A stretch of 64,000 nucleotides of DNA from Antedon mediterranea (lineage: Eukaryota; Echinodermata; Crinoidea; Comatulida; Antedonidae), in contig NC_092677.1 in NCBI RefSeq assembly GCF_964355755.1, positions 20,246,101 through 20,310,100 of the forward strand. The letters run 5' to 3'. This document shows, in pieces, positions 46,771 through 59,259 of this stretch; position 1 is the first letter of the stretch; each line of letters begins with the position of its first letter. The notes under the pieces are model-generated. The model had not been told where the DNA came from, did no database searches, and was given only the letters and a program-made list of their open reading frames with translations. The position numbers and the translations under genes are program-made.

Positions 46771-49690
46771 GCTCAGAATACCTTCAAATCGCATTTGGAG
46801 ACGTTTTAGACCATTTTGTGATTTTCGAAAAAACTTGTTAACATAAAAACACCAAAGTGCTTAGAAAAGCTTCAAATCGCATTTGGAGACGTTTTAGACC
46901 ATTTTCTTCATTTCGATGAAACTTGGTTACACAAAAACATCAAAGTGCTTAAAATCACATTTAGACCATTTCGTTAAAACTTTTCACACAAAAACATCAA
47001 AGAGTAAAAAATAGCTTAATATCGTATTTAAAAACGTTTTAGACCATTTTGAGCAATTCGACAAAACTTTTTCTCACAAAACATCAAAGTGTACAGAATA
47101 GCTTCAAATCGCATTTGGAGACGTTTTAGACCATTTTGTAGTTTTCGAAAAAACTTGTTAACATAAAAACACAAAAGAGCTTCAAATCGCATTTGGAGAC
47201 GTTTTAGACCCTTTTGTGCATTTCGATGAAACTTGGTTACACAAAAACATCAAAGTGCTTAAAATCACATTAGAAACCGTTTTAGACCATTTTGAGCATT
47301 TCGTTAAAACTTTTCACACAAAAACATCAAAGTCCACAAAATAGCTTCATATCGTATTTAAAAACGTTTTAGACCATTTTGAGCATTTCGAAAAAACTTT
47401 TTCACACAAAACATCAAAGTTTACAAAATAGCTTCAAATCGCATTTGGAGACGTTTTAGACCATTTTGTGATTTTCGAAAAAACTTGTTAACATAAAAAC
47501 ACCAAAGTGCTCAGAATACCTTCAAATCGCATTTGGAGACGTTTTAGACCATTTTGTGATTTTCGAAAAAACTTGTTAACATAAAAACACCAAAGTGCTT
47601 AGAAAAGCTTCAAATCGCATTTGGAGACGTTTTAGACCATTTTCTTCATTTCGATGAAACTTGGTTACACAAAAACATCAAAGAGCACAAAAGAGCTTAA
47701 TATCGTATTTAAAAACGTTTTAGACCATTTTGAGCATTTCGACAAAACTTTTTCACACAAAACATCAAAGTGTACAGAATAGCTTTAAATCGCATTTGGA
47801 GACGTTTTAGACCATTTTGTAGTTTTCGAAAAAACTTGTTAACATAAAAACACAAAAGAGCTTCAAATCGCATTTGGAGACGTGTTAGACCCTTTTGTGC
47901 ATTTCGATGAAACTTGGTTACACAAAAACATCAAAGTGCTTAAAATCACATTAGAAACCGTTTTAGACCATTTTGAGCATTTCGTTAAAACTTTTCACAC
48001 AAAAACATCAAAGTCCACAAAATAGCTTAATATCGTATTTAAAAACGTTTTAGACCATTTTGAGCATTTCGAAAAAACTTTTTCACACAAAACATCAAAG
48101 TTTACAAAATAGCTTCAAATCGCATTTGAAGACGTTTTAGACCATTTTGTGATTTTCGAAAAAACTTGTTAACATAAAAACACCAAATTGCTCAGAATAC
48201 CTTCAAATCGCATTTTGAGACGTTTTAGACCATTTTGTGATTTTCGAAAAAACTTGTTAACATAAAAACACCAAAGTGCTCAGAATACCTTCAAATCGCA
48301 TTTGGAGACGTTTTAGACCATTTTGTGATTTTCGAAAAAACTTGTTAACATAAAAACACCAAAGTGCTTAGAAAAGCTTCAAATCGCATTTGGAGACGTT
48401 TTAGACCATTTTGTTCATTTCGATGAAACTTGGTTACACAAAAACATCAAAGAGCACAAAAGAGCTTAATATCGTATTTAAAAACGTTTTAGACCATTTT
48501 GAGCATTTCGACAAAACTTTTTCACATCAAAGTGTACAGAATAGCTTTAAATCGCATTTGGAGACGTTTTAGACCATTTTGTGATTTTCGAAAAAACTTG
48601 TTAACATAAAAACACCAAAGTGCTCAGAATACCTTCAAATCGCATTTTGAGACGTTTTAGACCATTTTGTGATTTTCGAAAAAACTTGTTAACATAAAAA
48701 CACCAAAGTGCTTAGAAAGCTTCAAATCGCATTTGGAGACGTTTTAGACCATTTTGAGCATTTCGATAAAATTTTACACACAAAAACATCAAAGTGCACA
48801 AAATAGCTTAATATGGTATTTAAAAACGTTTTAGACCATTTTGAGCATTTCGACAAAACTTTTTCTCACAAAACATCAAAGTTTACAGAATAGCTTCAAA
48901 TCGCATTTGGAGACGTTTTAGTCCACAAAATAGCTTAATATCATATTTAAAAAAGTTTTAGACCATTTTGAGCATTTCGAAAAAACTTTTTCACACAAAA
49001 CATCAAAGTGTACAAAATAGCTTTAAATCGCATTTGGAGACGTTTTAGACCATTTTGTGATTTTCGAAAAAACTTGTTTACATAAAAACACCAAAGTGCT
49101 AAGAATAGCTTCCAATCGTATTTGGAGACGTTTTAGACCCTTTTGTGCATTTCGATGAAACTTGGTTACACAAAAACATCAAAGTGCTTAAAATCACCTT
49201 AGAAACCGTTTTAGACCATTTTGAGCATTTCCTTAAAATTTTTCACAGAAAAACATCAAAGAGCAAAAAATAGCTTAATATCGTTTTTAAAAACGTTTTA
49301 GACCATTTTGTGATTTTCGTTAAAACTTTTCACACAAAAACATCAAAGTGCTTAGAAAAGCTTCAAATCGCATTTGGAGACGTTTTAGACCATTTTGTTC
49401 ATTTCGATGAAACTTGGTTACACAAAAACATCAAAGAGCACAAAATAGTTTAATATCGTATTTAAAAACGTTTTAGACCATTTTGAGCATTTCGACAAAA
49501 CCTTTTCACACAAAACATCAAAGTGTACAGAATAGCTTTAAATCGCATTTGGAGACGTTTTAAACCATTTTGTGATTTTCCAAAAAACTTGTTAACATAA
49601 AAACACTAAAGAGCTAAGAATCGCTTCAAATCGCATTTGGAGACGTTTTAGACCCTTTTGTGCATTTCGATGAAACTTGGTTACACAAAA

Positions 49691-50122
49691 TTCGCTACAT
49701 GTATTTGATCTCGTAAATTTTATGTTAGCGCCCTCAATTTAATGTAAAAAGAAATTAATTTATCTTCGTTACGTGTTTAGAAGAGAATGTATGTCTCACC
49801 GTAGTTTGGTATGCCGTTTGTTATTATGCAAATGAGTTTTTGCAGGTGTAGTGGGAAAGATGGTATTGTTAGTAAGTCGAGGTCAACACGCCACACTGTT
49901 GAATTTTGATTTTGTTAATCAATGTTGCTACATTGGTAGCGAAATGTCCGATTCATGCAATATATTGTATTGTAATATGTTATGAATAAACATTTATGGA
50001 TGGTAGTTGGTGTGTATGGCCGCACCGTCCCAGAATAAACATGTTTTAAACAGATAATTTGTCTCCGATGATTTTTGTATGGGGTTAATGGAGAGTGAAA
50101 TAGATCAAATATAAAACATTTG
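49691..50122 (-). repeat. Right arm of the 433 bp inverted repeat
   Basis: Reverse complement of 12745-13177, running from TTCGCTACATG at 49691 to AACATTTG at 50122, about 36.5 kb from its partner. Differences are few; the clearest cluster is near 49878 (AAGTCGAGGTC here against TTCACGGTCAA-type sequence in the other arm). Its inner end touches the satellite, while the equivalent end of the left arm touches the SINE, so flanks are not mirrored. It could be a dispersed repeat copied in by transposition or recombination. Confidence 0.9.
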
Positions 50123-50549
50123 CAAAGATGCCGATTTCCAGACTGATTTCGAAACTTAGATTAATTCCGCCGGGCTGGGCCTTAGGCATATACGAAGTCG
50201 AGTTTTTAAAGTAGAAAACTCTACCTAAACTTTTGAATTCGCATCTGGATAGTTGAATTTTTAACAAATATCATAAATATCATAGGTGATTATGTATGGT
50301 AATAAGTATAAGTATAAGTGCAATTCTGGGCTCTATATTCACTATTAGTTCTGCCCCAAACATGGTGGGCTAGTAGGCCTACTGGAGACCTAATATTTAA
50401 TTTCATATTTCAATGAATAGGTGCACTTTCCGGTGACAAGCTCTACTGTCCTTGTTAGTCTTATATATTTTGTTTCATATAATTTCAAATCATGTAAAGT
50501 ACCATTTTCAGGCGGGAGTCTGTGCAACTCTATTTTTTTTATTTTAAAC
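50123..50549. other. Apparently single-copy AT-rich sequence
   Basis: About 430 bp between the inverted-repeat arm and its third partial copy. It contains a TAGTAGGCCTACTGG palindrome near 50371 and a short ATAAGTATAAGT repeat near 50305. The short frames here (50085-50267 minus and 50421-50609 plus) show no recognisable protein features and cross repeat boundaries, so they are not called. Confidence 0.5.
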
Positions 50550-50664
50550 AGTTTGGTATGCCGTCGTGGTTGTTATGCAAATGAGCTTGTGCACGTGTAT
50601 GGAAGATAATATGTAAATCATTCGCGGTCAACACGCCACACTGTTAAATTTTGATGCTGTTAAT
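50550..50664 (-). repeat. Diverged partial third copy of the inverted-repeat element
   Basis: The segment from AGTTTGGTATGCCGT to GCTGTTAAT matches 49802-49920 in the same orientation, with roughly 80% identity by eye. It includes TATGCAAATGAG and GGTCAACACGCCACACTG. The divergence shows the element is an older family, while the two 433 bp arms are recent copies of each other. Confidence 0.75.
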
Positions 50665-51429
50665 ATTTACATTAGAATATTGCCTGGAGGTTCGAACCCA
50701 CTACTGCGAGCACTCAAACTTGAGCATTACCCGTTACGCCTCAAACCAGTAGATGATTGAAGAGCTGATAATACTCTATTTATATGAAATGAATAATAAA
50801 TCAATGAAAAATAATGCCATGCAACTTTGTTTCTGATTTTAAAAAAGGTTCACTTGTTTAGGCCTGACATTTACAACCCTCAAAATATCTCACTTTCAAA
50901 AACAATATTTATTTTCAATTTACAAAAAAAATAAAATATCCCTAGAAGTTCGACCCCACTATTGAAATCACTCAAACCTGAGCATTACCCGTTACGCCGC
51001 AAACCAGTATATGACTGAAGAGCTGATAATAGTCTATGTATATGAAATGGATGATCAATCAATGAAAAATAATGCCATGCAACTTTGTTTCTGATTTTAA
51101 AAAAGGTCCACTTGTTTAGGCCTGACATTTACAACCCTCAAAATATCTCACTTTCAAAAACAATATTTATTTTCAATTTAAAAAAAAAAAAAATCCCTAG
51201 AGGTTCGAACCCACTACAAAGAGCACTCAAACCGGAGCATTATCCGTTACGCCACAAACCAGTAGATGACTGAGGAGCTGATAATAGTCTATTTATATGA
51301 AATAAATGATCAATCAATGAAAAATAATGTCATGCAACTTTGTTTCTGATTTTAAAAAAGGTCCACTTGTTTAGGCCTGACATTTACAACCCTCAAAATA
51401 TCTCACTTTCAAAAACAATATTATTTTCA

Positions 51430-53000
51430 ATTAAAAAAAAAAAAGAAAAAAAATATTCGTAGAGGTTCGAACCCACTACTGCGAGAACTCAAACCTGAGC
51501 ACTACCGGTTACGCCACAAACCAGTAGATGACTGAAGAGCTGATAACAGTCTATTTATATGAAATAAATGATCAATCAATGAAAAATAATGCCATGCAAC
51601 TTTGTTTCTGATTTTAAAAAAGGTCCACTTGTTTAGGCCTGACATTTACAACCCTCAAAATATCTCACTTTCAAAAACAATATTTATTTTCAATTTAAAA
51701 AAAAAAAAATCCCTAGAGGTTCGAACCCACTACTAAGAGCACTCAAACCTGAGCATTATCCGTTACGGCACAAACCAGTAGATGACTGAGGAGCTGATAA
51801 TAGTCTATTTATATGAAATAAATGATCAATCAATGAAAAATAATGTCATGCAACTTTGCTTCTGATTTTAAAAAAGGTCCACTTGTTGAGGCCTGACATT
51901 TACAACCCTCAAAATATCTCACTTTCAAAAACAATATTATTTTCAATAAAAAAAAAAAAAGAAAAACAATATTCGTAGAGGTTCGAACCCACTACTCCGA
52001 GAACTCAAACCTGAGCACTACCGGTTACGCCACAAACCAGTAGATGACTGAAGAGCTGATAACAGTCTATTTATATGAAATAAATGATCAATCAATGAAA
52101 AATAATGCCATGCAACTTTGTTTCTGATTTTAAAAAAGGTCCACTTGTTTAGGCCTGACATTTACAACCCTCAAAATATCTCACTTTCAAAAACAATATT
52201 TATTTTCAATTTAAAAAAAAAAAAATCCCTAGAGGTTCGAACCCACTACTAAGAGCACTCAAACCTGAGCATTATCCGTTACGGCACAAACCAGTAGATG
52301 ACTGAGGAGCTGATAATAGTCTATTTATATGAAATAAATGATCAATCAATGAAAAATAATGTCATGCAACTTTGCTTCTGATTTTAAAAAAGGTCCACTT
52401 GTTGAGGCCTGACATTTACAACCCTCAAAATATCTCACTTTCAAAAACAATATTATTTTCAATTAAAAAAAAAAAAGAAAAAAAATATTCGTAGAGGTTC
52501 GAACCCACTACTGCGAGAACTCAAACCTGAGCACTACCGGTTACGCCACAAACCAGTAGATGACTGAAGAGCTGATAACAGTCTATTTATATGAAATAAA
52601 TGATCAATCAATGAAAAATAATGCCATGCAACTTTGTTTCTGATTTTAAAAAAGGTCCACTTGTTTAGGCCTGACATTTACAACCCTCAAAATATCTCAC
52701 TTTCAAAAACAATATTTATTTTCAATTTAAAAAAAAAAAAATCCCTAGAGGTTCGAACCCACTACTAAGAGCACTCAAACCTGAGCATTATCCGTTACGG
52801 CACAAACCAGTAGATGACTGAGGAGCTGATAATAGTCTATTTATATGAAATAAATGATCAATCAATGAAAAATAATGTCATGCAACTTTGCTTCTGATTT
52901 TAAAAAAGGTCCACTTGTTGAGGCCTGACATTTACAACCCTCAAAATATCTCACTTTCAAAAACAATATTATTTTCAATAAAAAAAAAAAAAAAGAAAAA
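51430..53000 (-). repeat. 516 bp dimeric higher-order repeat in the right array
   Basis: Two unit types alternate: one with CCACTACTAAGAGCACTC and GTTACGGCAC, the other with CACTACTGCGAGAACTC and CTACCGGTTACGCC. The motif TACTAAGAGC falls at 51731, 52247 and 52763, exactly 516 bp apart, with near-identical sequence between. Another such dimer occurs at about 54977. Confidence 0.85.
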
Positions 53001-54379
53001 CAATATTCGTAGAGGTTCGAACCCACTACTGCGAGAACTCAAACCTGAGCACTACCGGTTACGCCACAAACCAGTAGATGACTGAAGTGCTGATAACAGT
53101 CTATTTATATGAAATAAATGATCAATCAATGAAAAATAATGCCATGCAACTTTGTTTCTGATTTTAAAAAAGATCCATTTGTTTAGGCCTGACATTCACA
53201 ACCCTAAAAAAATATCTCATTTTCCCAAAAAATATTTATTTTCAATAAGAAAAAAAAAAGCAATATCCCTAGAGGTTGGAACCCGCTACTGCGAGCACTC
53301 AAACCTGGGTATTACCCGTTACGCCACAAACCAGTAGATAACTGAAGAGCTGATAATAGTCTATTTATATGAAATTAATGATCAATCAATGAAAAATAAT
53401 GCCATGCAACTTTGTTTCTGATTTTAAAAAAGGTTCACTTGTTTAGGCCTGACATTTACAACCCTCAAAATATCTAACTTTGAAAAACAATATTTATTTT
53501 CAATTTAAAAAAAAAATCCCTAGAGGTTCGAACCCACTATATGAGAGCACTCAAACCTGAGCGTTATCCGTTACGCCTGAAACCAGTAGATGACTGAAGA
53601 GCTGATAATACTCTATTTATATGAAATGAATAATAAATCAATGAAAAATAATGTCATGCAACATTGTTTCTGATTTTAAAAAAGTTCATTTGTTTAGGCC
53701 TGACATTTACAACCCTCAAAATATCTCAATTTCAAAAACAATATTTATTTTCAAATAATAAAAAATATCCTTACAGGTTGGAACCCGCTACTGAGAGCAC
53801 TCAAACCTGGGTATTACCCGTTACGCCACAAACCAGTAGATGACTGAAGAGCTGATAATACTCTATTTATATGAAATAAATAACAAATCAATGAAAAATA
53901 ATGCCATGCAAATTTGTTTCTGATTTTAAAAAAGGTTCATTTGTTTAGGCTTGACATTTACAACCCTCAAAATATCTCACTTTAAAAAAAAATTTTATTT
54001 TCAATTAAAAAAAAAAAGAAAACAAATATTCGTAGAGGTTCGAACCCACTACTGCGAGAACTCAAACCTGAGCATTATCCGTTACGCCACAAACCAGTAG
54101 ATGACTGAGGAGCTGATAATAGTCTATTTATATGAAATAACTGATCAATCAATGAAAAATAATGTCATGCAACTTTGTTTCTGATTTTAAAAAAGGTCCA
54201 CTTGTTTAGGCCTGACATTTACAACCCTCAAAATATCTCACTTTCAAAAACAATATTTATTTTCAATTTAAAAAAAAAAATCCCTAGAGGTTCGAACCCA
54301 CTACTGAGAGCACTCAAACCTGAGCGTTATCCGTTACGCCTGAAACCAGTAGATGACTGAAGAGCTGATAATACTCTAT

Positions 54380-55900
54380 TTATATGAAATGAATAATAAA
54401 TAATATTAATTTTCAATTAAAAAAAAAAGAAAAAAAATATTCGTAGAGGTTCGAACCCACTACTGCGAGAACTCAAACCTGAGCATTATCCGTTACGCCA
54501 CAAACCAGTAGATGACTGAGGAGCTGATAATAGTCTATTTATATGAAATAAATGATCAATCAATGAAAAATAATGTCATGCAACTTTGCTTCTGATTTTA
54601 AAAAAGGTCCACTTGTTGAGGCCTGACATTTACAACCCTCAAAATATCTCACTTTCAAAAACAATATTATTTTCAATAAAAAAAAAAAAAGAAAAACAAT
54701 ATTCGTAGAGGTTCGAACCCACTACTGCGAGAACTCAAACCTGAGCACTACCGGTTACGCCACAAACCAGTAGATGACTGAAGAGCTGATAACAGTCTAT
54801 TTATATGAAATAAATGATCAATCAATGAAAAATAATGCCATGCAACTTTGTTTCTGATTTTAAAAAAGGTCCACTTGTTTAGGCCTGACATTTACAACCC
54901 TCAAAATATCTCACTTTCAAAAACAATATTTATTTTCAATTTAAAAAAAAAAAAATCCCTAGAGGTTCGAACCCACTACTAAGAGCACTCAAAACTGAGC
55001 ATTATCCGTTACGGCACAAACCAGTAGATGACTGAGGATCTGATAATAGTCTATTTATATGAAATAATTGATCAATCAATGAAAAATAATGTCATGCAAC
55101 TTTGCTTCTGATTTTAAAAAAGGTCCACTTGTTGAGGCCTGACATTTACAACCCTCAAAATATCTCACTTTCAAAAACAATATTATTTTCAATTAAAAAA
55201 AAAAAAGAAAAACAATATTCGTAGAGGTCCGAACCCACTACTGCGAGAACTCAAACCTGAGCACTACCGGTTACGCCACAAACCAGTAGATGACTGAAGT
55301 GCTGATAACAGTCTATTTATATGAAATAAATGATCAATCAATGAAAAATAATGCCATGCAACTTTGTTTCTGATTTTAAAAAAGATCCATTTGTTTAGGC
55401 CTGACATTCACAACCCTAAAAAATATCTCATTTTCCCAAAAAATATTTATTTTCAATAAGAAAAAAAAAAGCAATATCCCTAGAGGTTGGAACCCGCTAC
55501 TGCGAGCACTCAAACCTGGGTATTACCCGTTACGCCACAAACCAGTAGATAACTGAAGAGCTGATAATAGTCTATTTATATGAAATTAATGATCAATCAA
55601 TGAAAAATAATGCCATGCAACTTTGTTTCTGATTTTAAAAAAGGTTCACTTGTTTAGGCCTGACATTTACAACCCTCAAAATATCTCACTTTCAAAAACA
55701 ATATTTATTTTCAATTTAAAAAAAAAAATCCCTAGAGGTTCGAACCCACTACTGAGAGCACTCAAACCTAAGCGTTATCCGTTACGCCTGAAACCAGTAG
55801 ATGACTGAAGAGCTGATAATACTCTATTTATATGAAATGAATAATAAATAATATTAATTTTCAATTAAAAAAAAAAGGAAAAAAATATTCGTAGAGGTTC
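54380..55900 (-). repeat. Repeated deletion junction in the right array
   Basis: The junction GAAATGAATAATAAATAATATT joins the start of one spacer directly to the A-run end of another, skipping most of a unit. It occurs at 54386 and 55834, 1448 bp apart. A second marker, AGATCCATTTG, repeats at 53171 and 55383 (2212 bp apart). The 764 bp difference, about three units, shows further unit loss between the copies. Confidence 0.7.
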
Positions 55901-58900
55901 GAACCCACTACTGCGAGAACTCAAACCTGAGCATTATCCGTTACGCCACAAACCAGTAGATGACTGAGGAGCTGATAATAGTCTATTTATATGAAATAAA
56001 TGATCAATCAATGAAAAATAATGTCATGCAACTTTGCTTCTGATTTTAAAAAAGGTCCACTTGTTGAGGCCTGACATTTACAACCCTCAAAATATCTCAC
56101 TTTCAAAAACAATATTATTTTCAATTAAAAAAAAAAAAGAAAAACAATATTCGTAGAGGTTCGAACCCACTACTGGGAGAACTCAAACCTGAGCACTACC
56201 GGTTACGCCACAAACCAGTAGATGACTGAAGTGCTGATAACAGTCTATTTATATGAAATAAATGATCAATCAATGAAAAATAATGCCATGCAACTTTGTT
56301 TCTGATTTTAAAAAAGGTCCACTTGTTTAGGCCTGACATTTACAACCCTCAAAATATCTCACTTTCAAAAACAATATTTATTTTCAATTTAAAAAAAAAA
56401 AATCACTAGAGGTTCGAACCCACTACTAAGAGCACTCAAACCTGAGCATTATCCGTTACGGCACAAACCAGTAGATAACTGAAGCGCTGATAATAGTCTA
56501 TTTATATGAAATTAATGATCAATCAATGAAAAATAATGCCATGCAACTTTGTTTCTGATTTTAAAAAAGGTTCACTTGTTTAGGCCTGACATTTACAACC
56601 CTCAAAATATCTCACTTTCAAAAACAATATTATTTTCAATAAAAAAAAAAAGAAACAACATATCCGTAGAGGTTCGAACCCACTAGTGAGAGCACTCAAA
56701 CTTGAGTATTACCCGTTAGGCCACAAACCAGTAGATGACTGAAGAGCTGATAATACTCTATTTATATGAAATAAATAATAAATCAATGAAAAATAATGCC
56801 ATGCAACTTTGTTTCTGATTTTAAAAAAGGTTCATTTGTTTAGGCTTGACATTTACAACCCTCAAAATATCTCACTTTAAAAAAAATATTTATTTTCAAT
56901 TAAAAAAAAGAAAGAAAAGAAATATCCCTAGAGGTTCGAACCCACTACTGCGAGCACTCAAACTTGAGCATTACCCGTTACGCCTCAAAGCAGTAGATGA
57001 CTGAAGAGCTGATAATACTCTATTTATATGAAATGAATAATAAATCAATGAAAAATAATACCATGCAACTTTGTTTCTGATTTTAAAAAAGGTTCACTTG
57101 TTTAGGCCTGACATTTACAACCCTCAAAATATCTCACTTTCAAAAACAATATTTATTTTCAATTAAAAAAAAAAGAAAAGAAATATCCCTAGAGGTTCGA
57201 ACCCAATACTGCGAGCACTCAAACTTGAGCATTACCCGTTACGCCTCAAACCAGTAGATGACTGAAGAGCTGATAATACTCTCTTTATATGAAAAATGAA
57301 TAATAAATAAATGAAAAATAATGCCATGCAACTTTGTTTCTGATTTTAAAAAAGGTTCACTTGTTTAGGCCTGACATTTACAACCCTCAAACTATCTCAC
57401 TTTCAAAAACAATATTATTTTAAATTTAAAAAAAAAAAAAAAAAAATATTCGTAGAGGTTCGAACCCACCACTGCGAGAACTCAAACCTGAGCAATACCA
57501 GTTACGCTACAAACCAGTAGATGACTGAAGAGCTGATAATAGTCTATTTATATGAAATTAATGATCAATCAATGAAAAATAATGCCATGCAACTTTGTTT
57601 CTGATTTTAAAAAAGGTTCATTTGTTTAGGCCTGACATTTCCAACCCTCAAAATATCTCACTTTCAAAAAAAATATTTATTTTCAAATAAAAAAAAATAA
57701 AAAAAATATACCTAGAAGTTCGAACCCACTATTGAAATCACTCAAACCTGAGCATTACCCGTTACGCCGCAAACCAGTATATGACTGAAGAGCTGATAAT
57801 AGTCTATTTATATGAAATAGATGATCAACCAATGAAAAATAATGCCATGCAACTTCGTTTCTGATTTTATAAAAGGTTCACTTGTTTAGGCCTGACAGTT
57901 GCAACCCTCAAAATATCTCACTTTCAAAAACAATATTTATTTTCAATTAAAAAAAAAAGAAAAAAAAATACCCGTATAGGTTCGAACCCACTACCGAGAG
58001 CACTCAAACCTGAGCATTACCCGTTACGCTTCAAACCAGTAGATGACTGAAGAGCTGATAATACTCTATTTATATGAAATGAATAATAAATCAATGAAAA
58101 ATAATGCCATGCAACTTTTTTTCTGATTTTAAAAAAGGTCCACTTGTTTAGGCCTGACATTTACAACCCTCAAAATATCTCACTTTCAAAAACAATATTT
58201 ATTTTCAATTAAAAAAAAAAAAGAAAAAAAATATTCCTAGAGGTTCGAACTCACTACTGCGAGCACTCAAACTTGAGCACTACCTCAAACCAGTAGATGA
58301 CTGAAGAGCTGATAATACTCTATTTATATGAAATGAATAATAAACCAATGAAAAATAATGCCATACAACTTTGTTTCTGATTTAAAAAAAGGTTCACTTG
58401 TTTAGGCCCGACATTTACAACCCTCAAAATATCTCACTTTCAAAAACAATATTTATTTACAATTTAAAAAAAAAAGAAAAAAAATATCCCTAGAGGTTCG
58501 ACCCACTACTCAGAGCACTCAAACCTGGGTATAACCCGTTACGCCACAAACCAGTAGATAACTGAAGCGCTGATAATAGTCTATTTATATGAAATTAATG
58601 ATCAATCAATGAAAAATAATGCCATGCAACTTTGTTTCTGATTTTTAAAAAGATCCGTTTCTTTAGGCCTGACATTGACAACCCTAAAAAATATCTCATT
58701 TAAAAGAAAAATATTTATTTTCAATAAGAAAAAAAAAGCAATATCCCTAGAGGTTGGAACCCGCTACTGAGAGCACTCAAACCTGGGTATTACCCGTTAC
58801 GCCACAAACCAGTAGATAACTGAAGAGCTGATAATAGTCTATTTATATGAAATAATGATCAATCAATGAAAAATAATGCCATGCAACTTTGTTTCTGATT

Positions 58901-59259
58901 TTAAAAAAGGTCCACTTGTTTAGGCCTGACATTTACAACCCTCAAAATATCTCACTTTCAAAAACAATATTTTTTTCAATAAAAAAAAAAGAAAAAAAAT
59001 ATTCGTACAGGTTCGGACCCACTACTGCGAGAACTCAAACCTGAGCATTACCCGTTACGCCTCAAACCAGTAGATGACTGAAGAGCTGATAATACTCTAT
59101 TTATATGAAATGAATGATAAATAAATGAAAAATAATGCCACGCAACTTTTTTTCTGATTTTAAAAAAGGTTCACTTGTTTAGGCCTGACATTTACAACCC
59201 TCAAAATATCTCACTTTCAAAAACAATATTTATTTTCAATTTAAAAAAAAAAAAATCCC

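Larger units (their letters stand above)
21285..49690. repeat. 28.4 kb satellite array of 86-88 bp monomers
   Basis: Tandem monomers of 87-88 bp (starts measured at 21481, 21569, 21657 and 21744) fill the whole interval, about 330 copies. Every monomer keeps ACGTTTTAGACCATTTTG and CA(C/T)CAAAG, with an AAAACTT/GAAACTTGG segment between. The ~25 bp after AAAG varies and defines monomer types: GTGCTCAGAATACC, GTGCTTAGAAAAGC, AGCACAAAAGAGC, GTTTACAAAATAGC, GTGTACAGAATAGC, GTGCTTAAAATCACATT and GTCCACAAAATAGC, plus a shortened type with AAGAGCTTCAAATCG. Types recur in a fixed order, giving multimeric higher-order repeats such as one of 681 bp (26143 to 26824). The array ends at 49690 directly against the inverted-repeat arm. 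Short frames, such as those at 23398-23598, 31469-31720 and 40938-41165, are repeat translations. Confidence 0.97.

Noticed and set aside
21285-49690. CRISPR-like alternation of constant and variable blocks in the 88 bp repeat
   Set aside because: The variable segments fall into a few recurring types and are not unique spacers. The context is clearly eukaryotic satellite DNA and no cas-like genes are present.
12745-50122. A giant transposon of the Polinton/Maverick type bounded by the 433 bp inverted repeats
   Set aside because: No coding genes such as polymerase, integrase or capsid lie between the repeats, only satellite and tRNA-like arrays. The repeat also has a diverged copy outside.
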